Assembly: GCF_015557635.1 (NCBI RefSeq)
Contig: NZ_JADNOP010000005.1
Span: 124,001-188,000 of the forward strand
DNA: 64,000 bases
Source: Fusicatenibacter saccharivorans
Lineage (GTDB): Bacteria > Bacillota > Clostridia > Lachnospirales > Lachnospiraceae
Direction: 5' to 3'
Part shown: positions 18,681 to 27,033 of the stretch, piece by piece
Layout: the number at the start of each line of letters is the position of its first letter
Position numbering within the stretch: position 1 is the first letter of the stretch
Notes under the pieces: model-generated
The model's database searches: none
The model's input: only the letters and a program-made list of their open reading frames with translations
Told to the model about the DNA's origin: nothing
Program-made: the position numbers and the translations under genes

Positions 18681-19424
18681 ATGAAGGTATTTTCTGCAAC
18701 CGATATCGGACAGAAACGGACGATGAACCAGGATTTTGTGTTTGCCTCCGCCTCTCCGGTCGGAAACCTTCCGAACCTCTTTGTCGTTGCAGACGGCATG
18801 GGAGGCCATAACGCGGGCGATTTTGCTTCGCGTTACGGTGTTTCTGTACTGGTGGAATCTGTAAAAAGGGATACGAATTTCAACCCGGTGCGGATTATTC
18901 GGCATGGAATTGAAGCAGCAAACAGCCAGATTTTTGAGCAGGCAAAACGAGATATATCCATGGAAGGCATGGGTACGACGATGGTAGTAGCTACGGTTGT
19001 CGGCAACTATGCCTACGTTGCAAACGTAGGAGACAGCAGGCTGTATCTGGCAGCAGATGGCACGTTTGACCAGGTGACGCAGGACCATTCCCTGATTGCA
19101 GAGATGGTGCGCCTTGGAGAACTCACTCCCGAGCAGGCGCGGAATCACCCGGACAAAAACATTATTACCAGAGCAGTAGGCACACAGGATACCGTAAAGA
19201 TTGATTTCTTTGACATTCAGCTTGAAGAGGGCAATCAATTGGTGATGTGCTCGGACGGCCTTTCCAACATGGTAACGGATGAGGAGATTTTCGAACTCAT
19301 CTGCCGAGAAGACGGTGAGGACAAGGCGAAACGTTTAATTGATAAAGCAAATGCAAATGGCGGCAGAGACAATATCGCAGTCATTGTCGTTGAACCATTT
19401 ACAAACGAGGTGAAAGAATGTTAA
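18681..19424 (+). CDS. prpC: PP2C-type Ser/Thr phosphatase
   Basis: Mn-dependent PP2C-family phosphatase, 247 aa, that reverses phosphorylation by the partner kinase. Metal-binding and core motifs in order are MNQDF (about residue 15), VADGMGGHNAGD, VGDSRLYL, CSDGLSNM and GGRDNIAVIVV. An AGGAGA ribosome site precedes the ATG. Its end overlaps the kinase start by 7 bases, the conserved Firmicutes arrangement. Confidence 0.95.
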   Translation: MKVFSATDIGQKRTMNQDFVFASASPVGNLPNLFVVADGMGGHNAGDFASRYGVSVLVESVKRDTNFNPVRIIRHGIEAANSQIFEQAKRDISMEGMGTTMVVATVVGNYAYVANVGDSRLYLAADGTFDQVTQDHSLIAEMVRLGELTPEQARNHPDKNIITRAVGTQDTVKIDFFDIQLEEGNQLVMCSDGLSNMVTDEEIFELICREDGEDKAKRLIDKANANGGRDNIAVIVVEPFTNEVKEC

Positions 19425-21685
19425 AAGAGGGCGTTATTTTAGGAGAACGATATGAGATCATAAGCCGGATCGGTTCCGGCGGTATGGCTGATGTCTACAA
19501 AGCAAAAGACCACAAGCTGAACCGCATGGTGGCCGTCAAGGTTTTAAAACCGGAATTCCGGGAGGATAAAACCTTTATCCGCAAGTTCCGCACGGAGGCA
19601 CAGGCCGCAGCAGGACTGTCCCATCCGAATATTGTAAACGTGTACGATGTCGGGGAGGACCGCGGCGTTTACTATATCGTCATGGAGCTTGTCGAGGGAA
19701 TTACTCTGAAGGATTACATTGACCGCAAAGGGAAACTGAGCGTAAAAGAGGCAACCAGCATCGCCATTCAGGTTTCCCTTGGTCTTGAAGCAGCACACAA
19801 CCGCAATATTGTACACCGCGATGTCAAACCGCAGAACATCATCATTTCCACAGACGGAAAAGTAAAACTTTCCGACTTTGGTATTGCAAAGGCAACTTCT
19901 TCCAATACGATCAGTTCGAACGTTATGGGAAGCGTACATTACAGCTCTCCGGAGCAGGTGCGCGGCGGATATTCGGACTATAAGAGTGATATCTATTCCC
20001 TTGGCATCACCATGTACGAGATGGTAACCGGAAGAGTGCCGTTTGACGGCGATACCACCGTTGCCATCGCAATCAAGCATCTGCAGGAGGAGATTGAATC
20101 TCCATCCAAATATACCCCGAACCTTCCGTTCGCACTGGAGCAGATCATCTTAAAATGTACCCAGAAGAGCCCGGACCGCCGTTACAATAACATGGCGGAG
20201 CTGATCGACGACTTGAAGCATTCGCTGATGGAGCCGCAGGGCAATTTCGTAAAAGTAACTCCGTTAAGTTCTCACGCCGAGACTGTTATGGTATCCGCAG
20301 AGGAGTTAAGCCAGATCCGTTCCGGCGCAGCAGCAAAGGCAAATGCGCAGACGGCAGAGGAGCCGGCCCGCAAGCGCTACAGCAAGATCGAGGATGAGGA
20401 AGAGGACGAAGATTACAGCTACGAGGACGAAGAAGACGAGGATGAGGACGAAGAAGAGGATGACCGCGATTCCTACGATGAGGATGACGACGATTCCTAC
20501 TACGACGATGACGACGACGATGACAAAGCCGGAAACAAACTCGAAAAGATCATCACAATCGGCGGTTTTGCGATTGCAGCCATCATCATCTGCATGCTGA
20601 TCTACTTTATTGCACAGGCAGCCGGCATTGTCGGCGGAAAAGGACCGACCGCAGCTTCTTCCAGTTCCGCATCATCTTCGAGCAGCACGGAAGTTGTTTC
20701 TTCCAGCAGCAAAGAAGAGGAAAAAGTAACCGTTCCGGATCTGACCAATAAAACCGAGGCAGATGCCGTCGATCTGGCAAACAGCCTGAACCTTGGTGTG
20801 GTCAACGGCGGAACCGAGGCATCGGATGTCATTGAGGCAGGAAAGATCTGCCACCAGGATCTGACACCGGGAACGAAAGTCGATAAAAATGCAACGATTA
20901 CGTATTATGTAAGCTCTGGAAAAGAAACCGTAACCATTCCGACCGGCATTGTTGGAACACAGAAAGACGCTGCAAGTGCTGCACTGACTCAGCTGGGACT
21001 GCAGGTTTCCACAACAGAGGATTTCAGCGATACCGTTGCAGAAGGCTTGGTTATTTCCGTTGACCCGTCAGAGGGAAGTCAGGTTGCGCCGGAATCTACC
21101 GTTACGCTGGTGATCAGCAAGGGATCCAAGGACGCGGAAGAAATTGCAATCCGTGATGTAATCGGCCTGGATGAGGAGACAGCAAAATCAATCCTGAGCG
21201 ATTTCAATATTATTGTAAAAACAGGAACCAGCAGCAAGGTGGCCGAGGGTGAAGTCATGGAGGTTGACCCGGCAATCGGAACCAAAGTGAAGAAAGGTTC
21301 GGACGTTACGATTTATGTCAACAGCCCAAGTGCACAGCCAACAACGCCGGATGAGAATACACCGACCCCGACACCGGCCGAGCCGGGCGCAAATACCGCT
21401 ACGGATGTTACCTGGTCCTGCAGCCAGACCTTAAGTGCGCCGGATCAGTATCAGGGTGGTATTGCAAAAATTGAGCTGATCCAGGATGATGGAAACGGAA
21501 ACGAGACCTCCATCACCATCATGGATGGACAGGCCATTACGAGCTGGCCGTATTCTGTCAACACCAACTGGAGTGCTTCATCGTCTGCTTCTTCTACCGG
21601 AAGAATCGTCTTCTATGAGATGGATTCGAGCGGAAGTTATCAGGCAATTGCACAGTACCCATCGGTTCCGTTGAGTGAAGGGTGA
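19418..21685 (+). CDS. prkC: PASTA-domain Ser/Thr protein kinase
   Basis: 755 aa membrane receptor kinase that in relatives senses muropeptides or lipid II and controls wall growth, division and spore germination. The cytoplasmic kinase domain has ATP loop IGSGGMADVY, Lys41 in VAVKVLK and catalytic Asp135 in HRDVKPQN. A very acidic low-complexity juxtamembrane stretch (about 319-373, runs of Asp and Glu) comes before the single membrane span (about 378-402). Outside lie three PASTA repeats (about 437-502, 502-571 and 571-640), a Thr/Pro linker and an Ig-like C-terminal domain of about 90 residues. The acidic block and the Ig-like tail are unusual decorations. Confidence 0.95.
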   Translation: MLKEGVILGERYEIISRIGSGGMADVYKAKDHKLNRMVAVKVLKPEFREDKTFIRKFRTEAQAAAGLSHPNIVNVYDVGEDRGVYYIVMELVEGITLKDYIDRKGKLSVKEATSIAIQVSLGLEAAHNRNIVHRDVKPQNIIISTDGKVKLSDFGIAKATSSNTISSNVMGSVHYSSPEQVRGGYSDYKSDIYSLGITMYEMVTGRVPFDGDTTVAIAIKHLQEEIESPSKYTPNLPFALEQIILKCTQKSPDRRYNNMAELIDDLKHSLMEPQGNFVKVTPLSSHAETVMVSAEELSQIRSGAAAKANAQTAEEPARKRYSKIEDEEEDEDYSYEDEEDEDEDEEEDDRDSYDEDDDDSYYDDDDDDDKAGNKLEKIITIGGFAIAAIIICMLIYFIAQAAGIVGGKGPTAASSSSASSSSSTEVVSSSSKEEEKVTVPDLTNKTEADAVDLANSLNLGVVNGGTEASDVIEAGKICHQDLTPGTKVDKNATITYYVSSGKETVTIPTGIVGTQKDAASAALTQLGLQVSTTEDFSDTVAEGLVISVDPSEGSQVAPESTVTLVISKGSKDAEEIAIRDVIGLDEETAKSILSDFNIIVKTGTSSKVAEGEVMEVDPAIGTKVKKGSDVTIYVNSPSAQPTTPDENTPTPTPAEPGANTATDVTWSCSQTLSAPDQYQGGIAKIELIQDDGNGNETSITIMDGQAITSWPYSVNTNWSASSSASSTGRIVFYEMDSSGSYQAIAQYPSVPLSEG

Positions 21686-21687
21686 GT

Positions 21688-22572
21688 ATGACAGGAAAGA
21701 TTATGAAAGGAATTGCCGGATTCTACTACGTAGACGTAGAAGAATCCGGCATTTATGAGTGCAAAGCAAAAGGAATTTTCCGAAAGGAAGGCCAGAAACC
21801 GCTCGTCGGAGATCTTGTGGAAATCGAGATTCTGGATGAAGCGGAAAAAACAGGAAATATGACCCGGATTCTGCCGCGAAAAAATGAACTGATCCGTCCG
21901 GCAGTGGCCAATATCGATCAGGCGCTTGTGATTTTTGCGCTGGAAAATCCGACCCCGAACCTGACGCTTCTGGACCGTTTTCTTGTGATGATGGAACAGC
22001 AGAACGTTCCGACGGCAATCTGTTTCAATAAAAGAGATCTTGCGGGGGAAGATTACACAGACCATCTGCGAAGCGTCTATGAGAACTGCGGTTACCGTGT
22101 CTTTACGGTGAGTGCAGCGAAAGAGCAGGGCATGCAGGAAGTGGAAGCATACCTGAAAGGGAAAACAACGGTGGTAGCCGGTCCGTCCGGCGTCGGAAAA
22201 TCTTCGATCACAAACCGGATGCAGAAAGAAATTCAGATGGAGACCGGAGAGATCAGCAAAAAGCTGAAAAAAGGAAAACACACGACGCGCCATTCCCAGA
22301 TGATCCCGATCGACCATGAGACGTATCTGTGCGATACGCCGGGGTTCAGCTCGCTTTATACAACCGATATGGAAAAAGAGGAGCTGAAAAACTTTTTCCC
22401 GGAATTTCATCCGTACGAAGGAAAATGCCGTTTCCTCGGCTGCATCCACGGAAAAGAGCCGGGCTGTGCCGTCAAAGAGGCACTGGAACAGGGAAATATC
22501 AGCAAAGAAAGATTTGAAAACTATACCATGTTCTATGAAGAACTGAAAGAACAGGAAAAGAGGAGATACTAG
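21688..22572 (+). CDS. rsgA: Ribosome small-subunit GTPase A
   Basis: Circularly permuted GTPase assisting late 30S maturation, 294 aa. After an OB-fold, the G motifs appear in the order G4 (CFNKRDL), G1 (GPSGVGKSS) and G3 (CDTPGFSS). A C-terminal zinc-binding CRFLGCIHGKEPGC follows. An in-frame GTG at 21682 lies inside the AAGGG ribosome site, so the ATG at 21688 is preferred. Only two bases separate it from the kinase stop. Confidence 0.94.
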   Translation: MTGKIMKGIAGFYYVDVEESGIYECKAKGIFRKEGQKPLVGDLVEIEILDEAEKTGNMTRILPRKNELIRPAVANIDQALVIFALENPTPNLTLLDRFLVMMEQQNVPTAICFNKRDLAGEDYTDHLRSVYENCGYRVFTVSAAKEQGMQEVEAYLKGKTTVVAGPSGVGKSSITNRMQKEIQMETGEISKKLKKGKHTTRHSQMIPIDHETYLCDTPGFSSLYTTDMEKEELKNFFPEFHPYEGKCRFLGCIHGKEPGCAVKEALEQGNISKERFENYTMFYEELKEQEKRRY

Positions 22573-22573
22573 C

Positions 22574-23257
22574 ATGAGCCGAGTATATCAGTTGGCACCT
22601 TCTATTTTATCCGCAGACTTCAACCGTCTCGGAGAACAGATCCAAAGGGTAGAGAAAGCAGAGTGCCGGTGGCTTCATATCGATATTATGGATGGAATGT
22701 TTGTACCATCCATTTCGTTTGGAATGCCGGTGGTAAAGTCGATCCGAAAAGAAAGCAGTCTGTATTTTGATGTTCATATGATGGTAAAGGACCCGGAGCG
22801 GTACGTAGAAGAATTTCAAAGCTGCGGGGCGGATATGATCACGGTTCACGCGGAGGCATGCCGCGATCTGGCAGAAACCGTGAAAAAGATTCATGAAACA
22901 GGCGCAGATGCCGGAGTTGCCGTAAATCCGGATACGCCGCTTTCTGCGGTTACGGACGTGATGGATCAGGTAGAAATGATTCTGATTATGAGCGTTTATC
23001 CTGGCTTCGGCGGCCAGAAGTATATCCCGGAGTCGACGGAGAGAATCCGTACGCTCCGCAGAATGCTGGATGAAAAGGGACTGGAGCATGTGCACATTCA
23101 GGTCGATGGCGGCATCAACCGCGCGACCATCGATGAAGTCCTTGCGGCAGGTGCCAACATCATCGTGGCAGGCTCTGCTGTATTTGGCAGCAACATCGAG
23201 CAGAACGTGCGCGAGCTGCAGGAAAAAATTTCTTCATACAGCAAAAAGGCAGAATAA
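22574..23257 (+). CDS. rpe: Ribulose-phosphate 3-epimerase
   Basis: Pentose phosphate pathway enzyme interconverting ribulose-5-P and xylulose-5-P, 227 aa TIM barrel. Visible family motifs are LAPSILSADF, WLHIDIMDGMFVPSISFG (metal-binding His and Asp), MSVYPGFGGQKYIP and the phosphate loop AGSAVFG. It begins one base after the rsgA stop. The rsgA-rpe-thiN order is widespread in Firmicutes. Confidence 0.95.
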   Translation: MSRVYQLAPSILSADFNRLGEQIQRVEKAECRWLHIDIMDGMFVPSISFGMPVVKSIRKESSLYFDVHMMVKDPERYVEEFQSCGADMITVHAEACRDLAETVKKIHETGADAGVAVNPDTPLSAVTDVMDQVEMILIMSVYPGFGGQKYIPESTERIRTLRRMLDEKGLEHVHIQVDGGINRATIDEVLAAGANIIVAGSAVFGSNIEQNVRELQEKISSYSKKAE

Positions 23258-23291
23258 GATACAAAAAGACAGAAAAAAGAGGCAGGGAAAC

Positions 23292-23945
23292 GTGAGAACA
23301 TGTATTATTTCGGGAGGGATGATCGAACCGGATTTTGCCTTCCCATATCTTCAGAAACAGCAGTTTGATATTATCCTGGCAGCAGACCGGGGACTGGAGT
23401 TCTGCTACCATTACCAGATTATGCCGACGTATATTCTGGGAGATTTTGACAGTTTATCTCCGGAGATTTTAAATTATTACAAGGAGAACCATGTCGCACC
23501 GATCCGGGAATTTAATCCCATGAAGGACAATACGGACACGGACATCGCATTTCAGCAGGCGATTGTTCTGGGAAGCAGTGAAATCACGATCCTCGGAGCA
23601 ACAGGGGGAAGACTCGACCATTTCTTAAGTATTGTGCAGAACCTGAAAACGGCATGGGAGAAGAAAATTCCGGCTTACATCGTGGACAGCCGCAATCTGA
23701 TTACGATTCCGGTGGAAACTTCGTTTGAAATCCGGAAAGAAGAGCAGTTCGGAAAGTACGTTTCGTTCTTCCCGCTGGAAAAGGAAGTCGCATCCATCAC
23801 CCTGGAGGGCTTCGCCTACCCGCTCGACCATCACTATCTGCCGAATACTTCGGGTGGTCTGTGCGTGAGCAATGAGATCGTCGAGGAGACCGCGCATGTA
23901 TCGTACGAGGGCGGCATTCTTCTGATGGTACAGTCAAGAGATTAA
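23292..23945 (+). CDS. thiN: Thiamine pyrophosphokinase
   Basis: Converts thiamin to thiamin pyrophosphate with ATP, 217 aa. The GTG start at 23292 gives VRTCIISGG, matching the family N-terminus; the open frame extends upstream only as overlap with rpe. Motifs are AADRGLEF, LGDFDSL, DTDIAFQQA and GATGGRLDH. It closes the murE operon. The other thiamin genes of the window lie 36 kb away under a TPP riboswitch, so this salvage step appears to escape that control. Confidence 0.93.
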   Translation: MRTCIISGGMIEPDFAFPYLQKQQFDIILAADRGLEFCYHYQIMPTYILGDFDSLSPEILNYYKENHVAPIREFNPMKDNTDTDIAFQQAIVLGSSEITILGATGGRLDHFLSIVQNLKTAWEKKIPAYIVDSRNLITIPVETSFEIRKEEQFGKYVSFFPLEKEVASITLEGFAYPLDHHYLPNTSGGLCVSNEIVEETAHVSYEGGILLMVQSRD

Positions 23946-23951
23946 AATCCA

Positions 23952-23980
23952 TTGAAATCAAAGAGCCCGTGTGCTATAAT
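23952..23980 (+). promoter_or_regulatory. Strong promoter for ychF, inside the thiN terminator
   Basis: TTGAAA (23952-23957) and a perfect TATAAT (23975-23980) are separated by 17 bases. The -10 lies in the loop of the terminator at 23960-24005, so a transcript starting near 23987 contains only the right arm. Confidence 0.8.
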
Positions 23981-24005
23981 TTATAGTTGCATTGGGCTCT
24001 TTTTG
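23960..24005 (+). terminator. Terminator of the murE-thiN operon
   Basis: AAAGAGCCC (23960-23968) pairs with GGGCTCTTT (23994-24002), followed by more T residues. The 25-base loop holds the -10 element of the ychF promoter. Confidence 0.75.
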
Positions 24006-24069
24006 TGCATAAAAAGAACCCGAACAGAAAAAGAAGCGAAAAATAAAAACAAAGGAGATATAGATTACT

Positions 24070-25167
24070 ATGAAATTAGGTATCGTGGGCCTTCCGAACG
24101 TCGGAAAAAGTACACTTTTCAATTCCCTGACCAAAGCAGGAGCAGAGAGCGCAAACTATCCGTTCTGTACCATTGACCCGAATGTCGGCATCGTGCCGGT
24201 TCCGGACAAGCGTCTGCAGCAGCTCGGAGATTTCTATCAGTCCAAGAAAGTAACACCGGCTGTCATCGAGTTCGTTGACATCGCAGGTCTTGTAAAAGGT
24301 GCATCCAAAGGAGAGGGACTTGGAAACCAGTTCCTTGCCAATATCCGTGAGGTAGACGCTATCGTTCACGTTGTCAGATGCTTCGAGGATCCGAACGTTA
24401 TCCACGTAGACGGCAGCATTGATCCGCTCCGTGATATCGAGACCATCGACCTTGAGCTGATCTTCGCCGACCTTGAGGTACTCGAGCGCCGTATTTCCAA
24501 GACTGCAAAATCTGCAAGAATGGACAAAGAGGCAGCAAAAGAGCTCGAATTCCAGGAGCGTCTGAAAAAACTGCTCGAGGACGGAAAAGATGCCATCCTG
24601 ATGGAGCTGCAGAACGAGGACGAGGAGAAATGGATCGCAGAGTACAACCTGCTGACCAGCAAACCGGTCATCTACGCAGCAAACGTAGCAGAGGATGATC
24701 TCGCTGACGATGGCGCAAACAACTCCTATGTACAGTCCGTCCGCGAATATGCAAAAGAGCACAACAGCGAAGTATTCGTCATCTGCGCCGAGATCGAGGC
24801 AGAAATCTCCGAACTCGAAGAGGATGAGAAAAAAATGTTCCTCGAGGATCTTGGTCTTACCGAGTCCGGCTTGGAAAAACTGATCGCAGCAAGCTACCGT
24901 CTGCTCGGCCTCATGAGCTTCCTTACAGCAGGAGAGGATGAGACCCGTGCATGGACCATCAAAGTCGGAACAAAAGCACCGCAGGCAGCCGGAAAAATCC
25001 ACACCGATTTCGAGCGCGGATTCATCAAAGCCGAGGTTGTCAATTATCAGGATCTGCTCGACTGCGGTTCCTACGCAGGAGCAAGAGAGAAAGGCCTTGT
25101 GCGTATGGAAGGAAAAGATTACATTGTCCGCGACGGCGATGTCATCCTGTTCCGTTTCAACGTTTAA
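24070..25167 (+). CDS. ychF: Redox-regulated ATPase YchF (OLA1 family)
   Basis: Obg-related P-loop NTPase that prefers ATP, 365 aa, associated with ribosomes and stress responses. It has G1 [15 protein letters not shown] (residues 6-20) and G3 [10 protein letters not shown]. The altered G4 NVAEDDL (instead of NKxD) explains loss of GTP specificity. The C-terminal TGS domain ends [12 protein letters not shown]. The ribosome site is AAAGGAG. It is transcribed from the promoter at 23952-23980, and its stop codon is immediately followed by a repeated 24-nt block. Confidence 0.96.
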   Translation: MKLGIVGLPNVGKSTLFNSLTKAGAESANYPFCTIDPNVGIVPVPDKRLQQLGDFYQSKKVTPAVIEFVDIAGLVKGASKGEGLGNQFLANIREVDAIVHVVRCFEDPNVIHVDGSIDPLRDIETIDLELIFADLEVLERRISKTAKSARMDKEAAKELEFQERLKKLLEDGKDAILMELQNEDEEKWIAEYNLLTSKPVIYAANVAEDDLADDGANNSYVQSVREYAKEHNSEVFVICAEIEAEISELEEDEKKMFLEDLGLTESGLEKLIAASYRLLGLMSFLTAGEDETRAWTIKVGTKAPQAAGKIHTDFERGFIKAEVVNYQDLLDCGSYAGAREKGLVRMEGKDYIVRDGDVILFRFNV

Positions 25168-25186
25168 CACCAGTAGACAAGAAGTC
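25163..25186. repeat. 24-nt block shared with the thiC 3' end, copy A
   Basis: The 24 bases covering the ychF stop codon and the next 19 bases match the reverse complement of 59609-59632 at 23 of 24 positions. Both copies start at TTTAA, formed by the stop codon and preceding base(s), and end at GAAGTC. This is consistent with the left end of an element inserted just 3' of TTTAA, as IS200/IS605-type elements do. Confidence 0.6.
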
Positions 25187-25340
25187 CCCCGCTTCTAAAG
25201 CGGTGGGATGAATTGTTAAAAGAAACATAACGGCAGTGGCGGGCGGAGAGAAATCGGTATCCTCCACTGACATGAGGCAGGTCACAGTCGAACTATTTTC
25301 GACATGTCAGACTCCGTGAAAATACCGACTGTGAGTTGAA
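25168..25340 (+). ncRNA. Candidate structured RNA / IS200-IS605-like relic
   Basis: This 173-base stretch between ychF and lgt has no plausible gene but dense base-pairing. A hairpin CCCCCGCTT/AAGCGGTGGG (25186-25207, one bulge) resembles the subterminal hairpins of IS200/IS605 elements. Downstream, CGGAG (25244-25248) pairs with CTCCG (25312-25316), and TCGGTAT (25254-25260) with ATACCGA (25322-25328), which cross and form a pseudoknot. Between them CTGACATG (25267-25274) pairs with CATGTCAG (25303-25310), capped by GTCGAA/TTCGAC (25287-25303). An alternative 9-bp pairing, TCACAGTCG (25282-25290) with CGACTGTGA (25326-25334), competes. It may be a solo omega-RNA-like (HEARO) element, or a leader RNA for lgt. 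Confidence 0.4.
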
Positions 25341-25373
25341 ACAATGAACTGAAAATCAGAGAGAATAAAATCT

Positions 25374-26249
25374 ATGGATATGGAAATTAATTTCCCCAAT
25401 CTCGGGATTTATCTCGATCATGTGGGAAAAAACATCAGCATTTTCGGATTTTCCATTGCCTATTACGGCATCGTGATCGTAACCGGTATGATGATTGCGA
25501 TCTGGATTGCCCAAAGAGAGGCAAAGCGGACAGGGCAGAACCCGGAGCAGTACCTCGATCTTGCGATGATCGGCATCGCAGCCGGTATTCTCGGGGCGCG
25601 GATTTACTACGTTATATTTGCCTGGGACTATTATAAGGATGATCTTTTGAGTATTTTCAACATCCGCCAAGGCGGACTTGCCATCTACGGCGGCATCATC
25701 GGTGCCTGCATTGCGGTGGTGATTTACAGCAGAAAGAAGAAACAGAACTTCAGCCTTCTGATGGATACCGCGAGCATGAGCATCGTGTTCGGTCAGATTA
25801 TGGGACGGTGGGGAAACTTCTTTAACCGTGAGGCATTCGGTGACTACACTAACAACCTGTTTGCAATGCAGCTTCCGGTTTCCGCGGTCCGTGCCAATGA
25901 AATCACACAGAAAATGTGGGATCATGTGGTGACGGTAAACGGCGTCGAGTATATTCAGGTGCATCCCACCTTTTTATATGAAAGTTTATGGAATGTGGGT
26001 GTCCTGCTTTTTCTTTTCTGGTTTCGGAAAAGAAAAAAATTTAACGGCGAAGTGTTCCTGATGTATCTGATAGGATACGGCCTTGGAAGAATCTGGATCG
26101 AGGGACTCCGCACCGACCAGCTTCTGCTTCCGGTGGTGGGACTTCCGGTTTCCCAGCTCCTTTCGGGGTGCCTTGTGGTGGGATGTACCATCTTGGTGGT
26201 ATGGAAACGAAAAAAATTATCATCCGGTGGGGAGACAGCCCATTCTTAA
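25374..26249 (+). CDS. lgt: Prolipoprotein diacylglyceryl transferase
   Basis: Integral membrane enzyme attaching diacylglycerol to the lipobox cysteine of prolipoproteins, 291 aa with about seven membrane spans. The signature segment reads GRWGNFFNREAFGDY (about residues 144-158), and HPTFLYESLWN is also conserved. Two ATGs (25374 and 25380) are close together; the ribosome site is poor (AGAGAGAA), so the start is approximate. At least two lipoproteins in this window (1549 and 6891) would be substrates. The leader contains the candidate structured RNA. Confidence 0.95.
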   Translation: MDMEINFPNLGIYLDHVGKNISIFGFSIAYYGIVIVTGMMIAIWIAQREAKRTGQNPEQYLDLAMIGIAAGILGARIYYVIFAWDYYKDDLLSIFNIRQGGLAIYGGIIGACIAVVIYSRKKKQNFSLLMDTASMSIVFGQIMGRWGNFFNREAFGDYTNNLFAMQLPVSAVRANEITQKMWDHVVTVNGVEYIQVHPTFLYESLWNVGVLLFLFWFRKRKKFNGEVFLMYLIGYGLGRIWIEGLRTDQLLLPVVGLPVSQLLSGCLVVGCTILVVWKRKKLSSGGETAHS

Positions 26250-26286
26250 GGATAAAACCAGTGAAAAAAACAGAATAAAAATACAG

Positions 26287-26324
26287 AAAAAGGGAAAACC
26301 GGCAAAAAAGGTTTTCTCTTTTTT
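26287..26324 (+). terminator. Terminator after lgt
   Basis: AAAAAGGGAAAACC (26287-26300) pairs with GGTTTTCTCTTTTT (26310-26323), including one G-U pair, and continues into T residues. The 323-base gap from lgt to mraZ otherwise holds the mraZ promoter and operator. Confidence 0.75.
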
Positions 26325-26413
26325 GATACAAAATTGGTATAAAAAAGGCGGAAAATGCGCATAAAAATGTTGCATTTTGGGGAAAATCTTAAAAATGAAA
26401 TAGAAAAAAGACC

Positions 26414-26442
26414 TTGCTATTTTCCCTGAGTTGATATAGAAT
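26414..26442 (+). promoter_or_regulatory. Promoter of the division (dcw) cluster
   Basis: TTGCTA (26414-26419) and TAGAAT (26437-26442) are 17 bases apart. The predicted start site is at the edge of the repeated GTGGT operator, 130 bases before mraZ. Confidence 0.65.
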
Positions 26443-26450
26443 AAAAATAT

Positions 26451-26537
26451 AAGTGGTAGAAAGTGGTGAAAAGTGGTGCGTTGTGGAGCGGATGTGGCAG
26501 TCTGGCTGCGGCGCGATACATGAAGTGGTGCGTGGGG
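26451..26537 (+). promoter_or_regulatory. MraZ operator: GTGGN repeats with 10-bp period
   Basis: GTGGT occurs at 26453, 26463 and 26473, followed by GTGGA at 26483, exactly 10 bases apart each. Looser copies follow: GTGGC at 26494, GTGGT at 26525 and GTGGGG at 26532. MraZ is known to bind short direct TGGGN-type repeats, one helical turn apart, in its own promoter. The position just downstream of the -10 fits autorepression of the operon. Confidence 0.75.
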
Positions 26538-26572
26538 AGACCGCCATTTCAGGTGATAAGAGGGTTTTCATT

Positions 26573-27004
26573 ATGTTCATGGGAGAGTACAGTCATACGA
26601 TTGACGCGAAGGGAAGATTGATCATACCGTCCAAGTTCAGAGAACAGCTGGGAGAAGAGTTTGTACTGACGAAGGGATTGGACGGATGCCTTTCCATTTA
26701 CCCAAACGACGAATGGGCTGCCTTTGAAGAGAAGCTGAGAGCCTTACCACTTACAAACAAAAACGCCAGAACTTTTTCCCGTTTCTTTGTAGCAGGTGCT
26801 ACGTCATGTGAACTGGACAAGCAGGGGAGGATTCTCGTACCGGCAACGCTGCGGGAATTTGCTGGTCTGGAAAAAGATGTAGTCCTTACCGGAAATATCA
26901 ACCGGATTGAAATCTGGAGCAAGGAAAAATGGAACGAAAACAGCAATTATGATGATATGGATGCCATCGCCGAATCAATGGAAGAGATGGGCATTGTGAT
27001 CTGA
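26573..27004 (+). CDS. mraZ: Transcriptional regulator MraZ
   Basis: 143 aa, the standard length, built of two AbrB-like SpoVT/MraZ repeats (residues about 5-50 and 76-120). Each has the DxxGRxxxP core: [13 protein letters not shown] and [13 protein letters not shown]. The frame stays open upstream to 26453, but the family N-terminus [15 protein letters not shown] and an AGAGGG site fix the ATG at 26573. It heads the division cluster and is expected to repress it through the repeats at 26451-26537. Confidence 0.96.
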   Translation: MFMGEYSHTIDAKGRLIIPSKFREQLGEEFVLTKGLDGCLSIYPNDEWAAFEEKLRALPLTNKNARTFSRFFVAGATSCELDKQGRILVPATLREFAGLEKDVVLTGNINRIEIWSKEKWNENSNYDDMDAIAESMEEMGIVI

Positions 27005-27033
27005 TCTGTTTCGTTGGGATACAGGAGATGACC

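Noticed and set aside
20375-20527. GAGGACGAAGA-like simple repeats as a possible repeat array or CRISPR
   Set aside because: They are in-frame Asp/Glu codons of the PrkC juxtamembrane region, with no spacers.
24076-25170. 364-codon open frame antisense to ychF
   Set aside because: It mirrors the strongly biased codons of ychF; no ribosome site, no recognisable motif, Cys/Phe-rich composition unlike a real protein.
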